This document shows, in pieces, positions 23,698-31,534 of a stretch of DNA of 64,000 nt. The stretch spans positions 1 to 64,000 of the forward strand of contig JACKFB010000017.1 of NCBI GenBank assembly GCA_020632695.1, in the 5' to 3' direction. Each line of letters begins with the position of its first letter. Positions within the stretch are counted from its first letter, which is position 1. The translations under genes and the position numbers were made by a program. This DNA is from Deltaproteobacteria bacterium (GTDB lineage Bacteria; Myxococcota_A; UBA9042; PHBI01; JACKFB01). Below the pieces are notes generated by a model that was not told where the DNA came from, ran no database searches, and was given only the letters and a program-made list of their open reading frames with translations.

Positions 23698-25767
23698 TCA
23701 GCCCTGAGGCTCCGTGGGCGGGCGCGTCATCGCCAGCCGGAAGCCCACGCTGCTCTTGCGGTCCCACGGGCTGAGCTGGCCGCGTGAGGCGCTGCGGCAG
23801 GCCGCGGCGCCGCTCGCCCAGCTCCCGCCGCGGGTGACGCGGGCCGCGCCGTCGCCGACGCGCGCGGGATCTACCGACTCGGCCGGCGCCTGGGCGTCGT
23901 AGACGTCGACACACCACTCCCAGACGTTGCCCGGCATGTCGAAGAGGCCCCAGGGGTTCGCCGGGAAGGTGCGGACCGGCGTGGTCGCCGGGCCCAGGTG
24001 TCGCTCGAAGTTGGCCTGGGTGGGCACCAGCGCCAGGCCGGTGGGGTAGGGCGTCGTCGTCGTCGCGCGGCAGGCATACTCCCACTCCGCCTCGGTGGGC
24101 AGGCGGTATCCCTCGGCGGCCGGGTCGAGCCAGTGCACCTCGCCGGTGTCCAGGGCGTAGGCCTCCGGGATGCCCTCGAGGCGTGACAGCGCGTTGCAGA
24201 AGCGCGCCGCGTCGAACCAGGAGACCTGCTCCACGGGCCGGTGCTCACCCGAGAAGAAGGAGGGGCGCTCGTCGAGGACGGCCGCCCACAGCCCCTGCGT
24301 CACCGGGGCCTCGCCGAGGAAGAAGCCCCGCGTGAGGATCACCTCGCGCCGCTCCTCGTCTGCCGCCCGCCCCACCTCATCGGCGGGGCTCCCCATGATG
24401 AAGCTGCCCGGCTCTAGCCCCAGCATCCCGAACACGGCCAGGATGGCGCCGCCCGCCTCGCCCACCATGGTCTCACGGCGCACCACCCGCCGCTTCACTC
24501 GCCGCATGTGAACGATCTCGCGGGTCCTCACCTCCCAGGCGGTCTGCTCCTTGGTGAAGAGCGTGGCCGGGCGCACGACCACCTTTTCGCGGTAGCGCTC
24601 CTGCGCGCGAAAGGGCTCCTCCGCGTCGATGAGGCCGCCGTCGCTCAGCCGTGAGGAGGCGCGCCGCGCGTTGCTCGACGCGGATCCGAGGCGCTCCTCG
24701 AGCGCGGCGCGTTCACCCAGCGCGAACAGGATGTCGTAGACGGGCCAGCGCTCACCCTGGGTCAGGAAGGCCTCCAGCAGCGGCACCTCCGGCGCCTCGA
24801 TCTGGCGGCTACGGCAGGTGTCCAGCGAGCCCTTCACCAGGTCGCCGGTCCGACTCCAGAGGTCGTGGGCCAGGTGACCGAGGATCTCCGAGACGGAGCC
24901 CACGCCGCCGAAGGCGTCGGCGTCGGACAACGCCCGCAGCGCGTAGCCGCGGTCGCGCATGACGGCGTCGGTCAGCGCCATCGCGGCCGGCTCGGCGTCG
25001 CCGCGGCCGGCGTGGGCCTGGGCCTCCAGGTAGGTGGCCTCGATGAGCTCGGGGCCGAGATCGCGCGCCGAGCTGAGCCGCGCGAGCGCGCGCGAGGGCT
25101 CGCCCCGGAGCAGGCAGGCGAAGGCGGCGGCGGTGAGGGCCTGTATGGCCAGATCGGGTTGGGTGATGCGCGAGAGCGTCGCGGCGCGCGCGAAGGACTC
25201 GTCAGCTGCCTCCAGGTCGATCATGGCCGGGGCGCTGCCGACGAAGCCCAGCTCGAGCAGGCCGATGAGGAAGTGGGCGCGCCACTCGGTGAGGTGACCG
25301 GGGGAGATGCTCTCGAACGCCAGCGCGCGCCGCAGGTCGGACAGGGCGGCGTCGTAGCTGCCCGCGGCGAAGTGGTCGCGCCCGCTGCGGAAGCAGCGCG
25401 CCGCGTCGGCCTGGGTCTGGGTCAGCCCGGGATCCGTCGTCGGGTTCGAGAGGTCGCCCAGCGAGCGCAGCGCGACCAGGCCGCCGCAGTGGGTCCAACA
25501 CATGCGCGCGCCGAGGCTCCACATCCCGCGCTCGTCCGGCTGCGCGGGGTAGGTGATGAGCTCGGAGCCGTCTGCGAACGAGCGGGTGTCGAAGCCGTCG
25601 TATTCGAGGGTGGGCCGGGTCACCACCCACCGCAGCCCGTCCGGCGGCAGCAGCATCCCGGCGCTGGTCGGCGCGAGAGGCGATGGCGGCGGGCCACCGT
25701 CGAGTGAACCCATCTCCGCGATGTGGTTCCTCCAGCGCTCGTCGGCGTCGTTCAGCGGTGTCTCCAC
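23698..25767 (-). CDS. TPR / formylglycine-generating-enzyme (SUMF1) domain protein
   Basis: A 689-aa protein starting at GTG 25767. The N-terminal 400 residues contain helical repeats resembling TPRs (FRSGRDHFAAGSYDAALSDLRRALAFE; LAIQALTAAAFACLLRGEPSRALARL). The C-terminal 240 residues are a SUMF1/FGE-sulfatase domain: EPGSFIMGSPADEVGR opens it, EAPVTQGLWAAVLDERPSFF, EQVSWFDAARFCNALS, YRLPTEAEWEYACRA and NVWEWCVDVYD follow, and ARVTRGGSWASGAAACRSASRG closes it. Such domains either oxidise a Cys to formylglycine or, more often in bacteria, serve as binding modules. Whether this one is catalytic cannot be said. No signal peptide is seen. It converges on the TPR gene. Confidence 0.88.
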   Translation of the reverse strand: METPLNDADERWRNHIAEMGSLDGGPPPSPLAPTSAGMLLPPDGLRWVVTRPTLEYDGFDTRSFADGSELITYPAQPDERGMWSLGARMCWTHCGGLVALRSLGDLSNPTTDPGLTQTQADAARCFRSGRDHFAAGSYDAALSDLRRALAFESISPGHLTEWRAHFLIGLLELGFVGSAPAMIDLEAADESFARAATLSRITQPDLAIQALTAAAFACLLRGEPSRALARLSSARDLGPELIEATYLEAQAHAGRGDAEPAAMALTDAVMRDRGYALRALSDADAFGGVGSVSEILGHLAHDLWSRTGDLVKGSLDTCRSRQIEAPEVPLLEAFLTQGERWPVYDILFALGERAALEERLGSASSNARRASSRLSDGGLIDAEEPFRAQERYREKVVVRPATLFTKEQTAWEVRTREIVHMRRVKRRVVRRETMVGEAGGAILAVFGMLGLEPGSFIMGSPADEVGRAADEERREVILTRGFFLGEAPVTQGLWAAVLDERPSFFSGEHRPVEQVSWFDAARFCNALSRLEGIPEAYALDTGEVHWLDPAAEGYRLPTEAEWEYACRATTTTPYPTGLALVPTQANFERHLGPATTPVRTFPANPWGLFDMPGNVWEWCVDVYDAQAPAESVDPARVGDGAARVTRGGSWASGAAACRSASRGQLSPWDRKSSVGFRLAMTRPPTEPQG

Positions 25768-25877
25768 GATGGTGCACGCAGAGTATGCACGAAAAGGGGA
25801 GCCGCGCTCGTTGCGTGGACGGGCAGGCGCTCGCCGCGGAGGGCGGGACTGGCATGTCCGGCGGCGTCGCGCCGCCC

Positions 25878-26870
25878 TCAGCCGCTCAGGGCGTGCGTGC
25901 CGACGTGGACAAGCGCCAGGTCCAGCGCCTCGAAGTCATGGAAGAATCGGGCGCCGGGGATCCGGGTGACCAGGGAGTGCCTCGCCGGACAGCCGATCCA
26001 GGTGCGGTGGTTGCGGGCGAGATTCTCGATGCTGGCGGCGAGGGGCCCCTCGGTGGCGGGCTCGAGATCGCGCGCCACTCCGAGCAGGACGAGGTGGCAG
26101 CGTGACACCGTGGCCGCGCGCTCGATGTCGGCCATGGGGAGGTCGGCGCCCAGATAGATCGGCTCGAGGCCACGCGCGGCGGCCAGGAGCGCACCGACGA
26201 GGACCCCGAACTCATGGCGCTCGGCCTCGGGCGCGGCGACGACGATGCGCGGCGCGCCGCGGTCGGAGGGCGTGACCTGGCGCAGGGTGCCGAGGACCGC
26301 GGTGAGCTGGGCGCTGACCATGTGCTCGTGGGCCACGCTGAAACGGCCCGCCTCCCAGCGGAGGCCGACCTCGCGCAGGACGGGCAGGACCACCTCCATG
26401 ACGAACTCGCGCCCGGGGAGGAGCGCGGCCGCTCGCAGGAGGATCTCGTGGCTGCGTCGGGCCTCGTATTGGTCGACGCTGTGGAGGTAGGCGTCGCAGA
26501 GCGGAGCGTAGGCCGAGCGGACGCCGGAGGGGCGGCTCGAGCTCGGTGGCTCGGCTGTCGGCGGCTCGGTGCCGACGGGCGGCTGCAGCAAGGCGTGCAG
26601 GGCGTCTTCGTCGAGGCGGGCAGCGACCCCGATGGCGTGGCCGCGCTCGGTCGCCTCGCGCAGAAGCGAGAGCCGGCGCACGTCGGCTGCTGAGAAGAGG
26701 CGGGTGTTGCCGTCCGTGCGCGAAGGTTCGATCGCTCCGTAGCGTCGCTCCCACGCCCGGATGGTCGCGGCGCTGAGGCCGGTCATCCGTGCGACCAGGC
26801 GCATGGGGTAGAGCCCGAGCCCGCCCGAGGCGTCCTCGTCAAGGTTGTCCAGGTGGTGTTCAGATTTCAT
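25878..26870 (-). CDS. carH: MerR-type B12-dependent photoreceptor regulator (CarH/LitR-like)
   Basis: This 330-aa transcription factor starts at ATG 26870. The MerR HTH is at residues 20-75 (LYPMRLVARMTGLSAATIRAWERRYGAIEP, NTRLFSAADVRRL). A helical cap (about 120-190) contains the Wx9EH signature of CarH light sensors in WEAGRFSVAHEHMVSAQ. The Rossmann B12 domain (about 205-320) has RIVVAAPEAERHEFGVLVGALL, whose His is at the position of the lower cobalamin ligand. In CarH the dark tetramer with adenosylcobalamin represses DNA and light releases it. It is transcribed divergently from the fasciclin lipoprotein gene across 214 bp and is the natural candidate to control it and itself. Confidence 0.85.
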   Translation of the reverse strand: MKSEHHLDNLDEDASGGLGLYPMRLVARMTGLSAATIRAWERRYGAIEPSRTDGNTRLFSAADVRRLSLLREATERGHAIGVAARLDEDALHALLQPPVGTEPPTAEPPSSSRPSGVRSAYAPLCDAYLHSVDQYEARRSHEILLRAAALLPGREFVMEVVLPVLREVGLRWEAGRFSVAHEHMVSAQLTAVLGTLRQVTPSDRGAPRIVVAAPEAERHEFGVLVGALLAAARGLEPIYLGADLPMADIERAATVSRCHLVLLGVARDLEPATEGPLAASIENLARNHRTWIGCPARHSLVTRIPGARFFHDFEALDLALVHVGTHALSG

Positions 26871-27084
26871 GCCGGCCTTGTATCGTGCCTGTTCATGCGC
26901 TGCAAGAAGTTCGGCGCGCCGATGCTGGTTGGGACCGTTCCGGCCCGGGCAAGCCTCAGTCGCCGCATGAAGTCATGTATAGATTTTTCCTTGACACGAA
27001 GCGGACGGGTCTTGCACGGTGAGGGGGTGGACGCAGCCGCCGCGTCCGTAACAGCGCTCTGCAGCGCTCCCCCACAGGCGGACC
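26871..27084. promoter_or_regulatory. Divergent carH / fasciclin control region
   Basis: This 214-bp intergenic region has an AT-rich patch at 26974-26992, unusual here. TTGACA at 26991-26996 is a perfect -35 hexamer for the fasciclin gene, but no good -10 follows at 17 bp. CTTGACACG (26990) and CTTGCACGG (27011) are similar words 21 bp apart that could be a regulator site. Confidence 0.4.
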
Positions 27085-28686
27085 ATGGAGACGACGATGA
27101 AACGAACGATGAGAGGTCCTGCCCTGCTGATGCTGGCCGCCACGGCCCTCGCATCGGTGGGCTGCGGCAGCGATCGGAACAGCGGAGATGGAACGACGGT
27201 CGCGGCGCTACTGGAGAGCACCTCGGGTCTGTCCACCCTGGACACGGCCGTCCGCGAGGCAGGGCTCGACGTCACCCTCGACGGCGCTGGCCCCTTCACC
27301 GTCTTCGCGCCCACCGATGCCGCGTTCGACGCGCTGCCCGCCGGCACCCTCGACGCGCTGCTCGCTGACAAGGAAGCGCTGACCGAGGTGCTGCTGGGGC
27401 ACGTGGTCTCGGGGCGCCTCCCGGCGGCCGAGGTCGCGACCCGCTCGTCGGTCACCACGCTGGCCGGCTTCGACCGGATGATCGAGGTGGTCGGCTCCGA
27501 CGTGTTCGTGGGCGGCGCCAAGGTCACGATGACCGACATCGCGGCTTCCAACGGCATCATCCACGTCATCGACGCGGTGCTGCTGCCTCCGGCGGAGGGC
27601 CCGGGCAACCTGGTGGAGGTCGCGACGGCGGCTGGCAGCTTCACGACGCTGCTGACGGCGCTGGACGCGGCCGAGCTGACGGCGACGCTCTCGGGCGACG
27701 GCCCCTTCACGGTGTTCGCGCCGACCGACGCGGCCTTCGACGCGCTGGAGGCCTCGGCGCCGGGGACCATCGCGGCGGTGCTGGCCGACAAGGAGCTCCT
27801 GACGAAGATCCTGCTCTACCACGTGGTGGACGGTGAGGTTCCGGCGAGCGAGGTGGTGACCAAGTCCTCGGTGATGACCAAGGCGGGCCTCGAGCTGACG
27901 GTCGAGGTGGTCGGCTCCGACGTGTTCGTGGGCGGCGCCAAGGTCACGATGACCGACATCGCGGCTTCGAACGGCATCATCCACGTCATCGACGCGGTGC
28001 TGCTGCCTCCGGCGGAGGGCCCGGGCAACCTGGTGGAGGTCGCGACGGCGGCTGGCAGCTTCACGACGCTGCTGACGGCGCTGGACGCGGCCGAGCTGAC
28101 GGCGACGCTCTCGGGCGACGGTCCCTTCACGGTGTTCGCGCCGACCGACGCGGCCTTCGACGCGCTGGAGGCCTCGGCGCCGGGGACCATCGCGGCGGTG
28201 CTGGCCGACAAGGAGCTGCTGACGAAGATCCTGCTCTACCACGTGGTGGACGGTGAGGTTCCGGCGAGCGAGGTGGTGACCAAGTCCTCGGTGATGACCA
28301 AGGCGGGCCTCGAGCTGACGGTCGAGGTGGTCGGCTCCGACGTGTTCGTGGGCGGCGCCAAGGTCACGATGACCGACATCGCGGCGTCGAACGGCATCAT
28401 CCACGTCATCGACGCGGTGCTGCTGCCTCCGGCGGAGGGTCCGGGCAACCTGGTGGAGGTCGCGACGGCGGCTGGCAGCTTCACGACGCTGCTGACGGCG
28501 CTGGACGCGGCCGAGCTGACGGCGACGCTCTCGGGCGACGGTCCCTTCACGGTGTTCGCGCCGACGACGCGGCCTTCGACGCGCTGGAGGCCTCGGCGCC
28601 GGGGACCATCGCGGCCGTGCTGGCCGACAAGGGCTGACGAAGATCCTGCTCTACCGACGGTGAGGTTCCGGCGAGCGAGGTGGTGA
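27085..28686 (+). CDS. Multi-fasciclin (FAS1) lipoprotein, 5' part
   Basis: Secreted lipoprotein: after METTMKRTMRG comes a hydrophobic stretch and the lipobox ALASVGC at about residue 31. ATG 27097 has GGAG six bases upstream and is the better start. Four FAS1 adhesion-type domains follow, about 140 aa each: a divergent first one (VAALLESTSGLSTLDTAVRE...), then copies that are almost identical (NLVEVATAAGSFTTLL, GPFTVFAPTDAAFDALEASAPG, VVGSDVFVGGAKVTMTDIAA). A missing C near 28564 shifts the frame in the fourth, and the frame ends at 28686 with nonsense residues. FAS1 domains mediate cell adhesion or surface binding. The intact gene would run to 29262 with five domains. Confidence 0.85.
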   Translation: METTMKRTMRGPALLMLAATALASVGCGSDRNSGDGTTVAALLESTSGLSTLDTAVREAGLDVTLDGAGPFTVFAPTDAAFDALPAGTLDALLADKEALTEVLLGHVVSGRLPAAEVATRSSVTTLAGFDRMIEVVGSDVFVGGAKVTMTDIAASNGIIHVIDAVLLPPAEGPGNLVEVATAAGSFTTLLTALDAAELTATLSGDGPFTVFAPTDAAFDALEASAPGTIAAVLADKELLTKILLYHVVDGEVPASEVVTKSSVMTKAGLELTVEVVGSDVFVGGAKVTMTDIAASNGIIHVIDAVLLPPAEGPGNLVEVATAAGSFTTLLTALDAAELTATLSGDGPFTVFAPTDAAFDALEASAPGTIAAVLADKELLTKILLYHVVDGEVPASEVVTKSSVMTKAGLELTVEVVGSDVFVGGAKVTMTDIAASNGIIHVIDAVLLPPAEGPGNLVEVATAAGSFTTLLTALDAAELTATLSGDGPFTVFAPTTRPSTRWRPRRRGPSRPCWPTRADEDPALPTVRFRRARW

Positions 28687-29262
28687 CCAAGTCCTCGGTG
28701 ATGACCAAGGCGGGTCTCGAGCTGACGGTCGAGGTGGTCGGTTCCGGACGTGTTCGTGGGCGGCGCCAAGGTCACGATGACCGACATCGCGGCGTCGAAC
28801 GGCATCATCCACGTCATCGACGCGGTGCTGCTGCTCGGCGGAGGGGCCCGCAACCTCCGTGGAGGTCGCGACGGCGGCTGGCAGCTTCACGACGCTGCTG
28901 ACGGCGCTGGATCGGCCGAGCTGACGGCGACGCTCTCGGGCGACGGGTCCTTCACGGTGTTCGCGCCGACCGGCCCCTTCGACGCGCTGGAGGCCTCGGC
29001 GCCGGGGACCATCGCGGCGGTGCTGGCCGACAAGGAGCTCCTGACGAAGATCCTGCTCTACCACGTGGTGGACGGTGAGGTTCCGGCGAGCGAGGTGGTG
29101 ACCAAGTCCTCGGTGATGACCAAGGCGGGCCTCGAGCTGACGGTCGAGGTGGTCGGCTCCGACGTGTTCGTGGGCGGCGCCAAGGTCACGATGACCGACA
29201 TCGCGGCGTCGAACGGCATCATCCACGTCATCGACGCGGTGCTGCTGCCTCCGTCCTCCTGA
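27610..29262 (+). repeat. Tandem 420-bp FAS1-coding repeats
   Basis: Units begin at 27610, 28030 and 28450, with a fourth near 28857. The first two units differ at only four bases of 420 on direct comparison. The third unit is shortened to about 408 bp and carries several single-base insertions and deletions, and the fourth has a few near its start. Such identity indicates recent duplication or gene conversion. Confidence 0.92.
28750..29262 (+). CDS. Multi-fasciclin lipoprotein, 3' part (frameshifted)
   Basis: This is the end of the same gene. The frame resumes inside the damaged fourth FAS1 copy (FVGGAKVTMTDIAASNGIIHV), passes through another disturbed stretch (28830-28980), and then reads an intact fifth copy from about 28980: LEASAPGTIAAVLADKELLTKILLYHVVDGEVPASEVVTK in frame to the stop after LLPPSS. 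The ATG at 28750 corresponds to an internal position of the domain and is not a credible start. Whether this is a pseudogene or a sequencing/assembly artefact in repeats is unresolved. Confidence 0.75.
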   Translation: MFVGGAKVTMTDIAASNGIIHVIDAVLLLGGGARNLRGGRDGGWQLHDAADGAGSAELTATLSGDGSFTVFAPTGPFDALEASAPGTIAAVLADKELLTKILLYHVVDGEVPASEVVTKSSVMTKAGLELTVEVVGSDVFVGGAKVTMTDIAASNGIIHVIDAVLLPPSS

Positions 29263-29775
29263 GAGCGAGTTCCTCGTCGTCGCGCTGGTCCCACCGGGAG
29301 TGGGGGACGGATCTTCCGAGGACCAGCGTGACACGAGGCCGTCCTGGTCGGGTCCGGCCGGGCATCTCGACCCCTCCCTGAGATGCTCGATCGGACCGTG
29401 ACCCGAGGCGGTCTGGCCCGCGTCCGTCACTCTCGTCGCGCCGCTCGCAGTCTCCGCGGCGCGAAGGCTCTTTGTCTAGCGGCGTCTCGGGCGGCGATGT
29501 CCCAGGCCCGGCGGACCGCTCCAGTCGCCGGCGCCTTCACGGCTCCCCGAGGCGTGAAGGTTGTCTCGGGCGCGTGGGCGGCTACGCGGCCCGCGCCGGC
29601 GGGCCGCCTCGGGGGGAGGGGCCCTGCGGGCTCTGCCCGCGGGGAGGGGGGCGCGAGGCGTCCCCCTTTTGATAGTCGTCCATGCGCCGTCGCCGCTTCT
29701 CGAGGCATGACGGTTGTCTCGGGCGCGGGGGCGGCTACGCGTCCCGCCTCGGCGGGACGCCGCGCGGCCCCCTTC
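29263..29775. other. Intergenic region with duplicated hairpin element
   Basis: No gene was recognised in these 513 bp. A roughly 63-bp sequence occurs twice, at 29549-29611 and 29702-29765: GAGGCGTGAAGGTTGTCTCG and GAGGCATGACGGTTGTCTCG begin the copies. Both continue with GGCGGCTACGCG and end in a GC hairpin (GGCCCGC...GCGGGCC type in the first, TCCCGCC...GGCGGGA in the second). It lies between convergent genes and may act as a bidirectional terminator or REP-like element. Confidence 0.6.
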
Positions 29776-30762
29776 TCAATACTCGAGGCCCTTGCCCGAG
29801 TCCCGCATCTCCACCAGCGCTTGGGGGTAGGGCTCGAACCAGGCCTGGCCGTCCAGCCACGGGTGCTCGTCGCGCGCACACCACGAGCGCACCACCGCCA
29901 GCGGCGCCGCCAGCGGCACGCGCCTCGCGACGAACGCGTCGACCAGCTCGATGAAGCGCGCCCGCTCCGCCGGCTGGAGGCTGTCCTTGAAGTGCCCCAG
30001 CGCATGCTGCAGCGCGTTCACGTGCGCGACCCGCCTCGCCGGGCGAGCCATCGCGCGGGCGAAGCCCTCGGCGTACTCGGTGCAGACCGCCTCGACCGCT
30101 TGCCCGCGCGGGTTGGCGACCACGCGACCCAGCTCCCGCATCAGCGCCTGATGGTGCACGAGCAGCAGCAGCTTGTAGCGCGCGTGGAAGGCTACGAGGC
30201 GAGCCATCGTCGGCGCGTCGGCCAGCGCCCGCAACGCGGCCATCGCGAAGAGGCGCGTCAGGAAGTGGTCGCGGATCCTGGCGTTCTCGAGGCGCCCCTC
30301 GTCCTCCACCGCGAGGTCCGGTCGCCGCGCGAGCAGCGCCGCCGCGAAGAGCCCCGGCGCCTTCCCCACCACCGGCGAGCGGTCGGTGCCGGCGTAGACC
30401 CGCACGTCGCCCGGGCCGCACGACGGCGACCGGTACTTCAGGATGAAGCCGTCCAGCGGCGGCGCCTGGTCGAGCCAGCCCTGCGCGAACGCGTCCATGC
30501 GCTGGCTCAGGTCGGCGCCCGTCGCCGGCTGCACGAGCCGCACCTCACCACCGCCGCCTCGGACCAGGCGCAGCGTGTCTCGCGGTACGCCCAGCCCGAT
30601 GGCCACCTCGGGGCACACCGAGACGAGCTCGACGTGCGGCGCGAGCTTGCGCACCAGCGCGCTTGGGATGCGCGCCCCGTCGTAGCGGCACGCCTCCAGC
30701 TCCAGGCAGCGGCTGAGCCCCAGCCGCGGCCTGGCGAAGCCGGCGGCGCCGCCCGCGCTCAT
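29776..30762 (-). CDS. DUF523/DUF1722 (YbgA-like) protein
   Basis: This 328-aa soluble protein has two known uncharacterised domains. The N-terminal DUF523 part has LGLSRCLELEACRYDGAR, VELVSVCPEVAIGLGVPRDTLRLV and LKYRSPSCGPGDVRVY, which supply three of its conserved Cys. The C-terminal DUF1722/YbgA part (about 190-305) has LVAFHARYKLLLLVHHQALMRELG and LQHALGHFKDSLQPAERARFIELVDAF. YbgA-type domains often accompany photolyase or DNA-repair genes, but no such gene is adjacent. The ATG at 30762 overlaps the upstream thioesterase stop by 4 bp, so the two are co-translated. It ends at 29776, next to the repeat-bearing intergenic region. Confidence 0.87.
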   Translation of the reverse strand: MSAGGAAGFARPRLGLSRCLELEACRYDGARIPSALVRKLAPHVELVSVCPEVAIGLGVPRDTLRLVRGGGGEVRLVQPATGADLSQRMDAFAQGWLDQAPPLDGFILKYRSPSCGPGDVRVYAGTDRSPVVGKAPGLFAAALLARRPDLAVEDEGRLENARIRDHFLTRLFAMAALRALADAPTMARLVAFHARYKLLLLVHHQALMRELGRVVANPRGQAVEAVCTEYAEGFARAMARPARRVAHVNALQHALGHFKDSLQPAERARFIELVDAFVARRVPLAAPLAVVRSWCARDEHPWLDGQAWFEPYPQALVEMRDSGKGLEY

Positions 30763-31520
30763 CGCTCTCCGGGGAGCGAGTCGTCCACGGCCGCCCTGAA
30801 GGACAGCTCGCGCCCGGGCCCGACGCGGCCGTCCACTCGCACGGCGCCGTCGTCGGCGCGCCACACCGCCATCTCGACCGTGTCCCCGACCAGGCACTCG
30901 CGCAGGTTCTCGACCGCCAGCCACCGCGCACGCCGCGGCGGCCCGGCCTGCCCCAGCGCCCCGGCCGCGCTCGCCGCCGCCCGCGCGTCCTCTACCCAGT
31001 CGGCGTAGCGCGCGTGGTTGGCGTGCTGCAGGAGATCCGTGTCGCTGTAGCGCACCACCGTGCTCGCCTGGAAGGCCCCCGCCGGCGCCGCGCCCGCGTC
31101 GATGCGCGCGTGCGAGAGCCCCGCCGGGCGCGTCAGCTCCCGCACCGCCGCCCCCAGCTCGGTCGGCTGCCCCCGCTCGTCGATGCTCACGCCGACCACC
31201 GTCCCCACGGCCACCTCTTCGCCGCCTTCGGCCAGCACGACGCGCTGCCCCATGGTCATGCTCGTGCGCCCCACGCCCTCCAGCCACAGCGACACCCGCA
31301 GGCGCTCGGCCCGCCCCAGCGCCCGCATCATGCGGAGCTGTTGCGCCCGCACCACCATCCGCCGCCCGCCGGCGAAGAGCCCCGACATCTCGGTCTCGCT
31401 GTCGTAGCCCGCCTCCCACCGCGTGTGCTCGAGGTAGCGCAGCAGCACCGCCGGCGGGATCCGCCCGAAGCGGTCCAGCTCATACGCCCGCGTCGTGATC
31501 TCGCGCTCCAGGATGGCCAC
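30759..31520 (-). CDS. Acyl-ACP/acyl-CoA thioesterase, double hot-dog
   Basis: This 253-aa protein, when begun at GTG 31520, resembles acyl-ACP thioesterases. The first hot-dog fold has REITTRAYELDRFGRIPPAVLLRYLEHTRWEAG and RMMRALGRAERLRVSLWLEG. The second has VVRYSDTDLLQHANHARYADWVEDAR, the conserved D..N.H..N..Y motif of this class, and ENLRECLVGDTVEMAV. It would hydrolyse acyl thioesters in fatty-acid turnover. In-frame codons continue to 31634 but encode Gly/Ala-rich low-complexity residues overlapping the divergent gene, so the shorter form is preferred. Its stop overlaps the DUF523/DUF1722 gene by 4 bp. Confidence 0.82.
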   Translation of the reverse strand: MAILEREITTRAYELDRFGRIPPAVLLRYLEHTRWEAGYDSETEMSGLFAGGRRMVVRAQQLRMMRALGRAERLRVSLWLEGVGRTSMTMGQRVVLAEGGEEVAVGTVVGVSIDERGQPTELGAAVRELTRPAGLSHARIDAGAAPAGAFQASTVVRYSDTDLLQHANHARYADWVEDARAAASAAGALGQAGPPRRARWLAVENLRECLVGDTVEMAVWRADDGAVRVDGRVGPGRELSFRAAVDDSLPGER

Positions 31521-31534
31521 GGCGTCCCCAGGTC

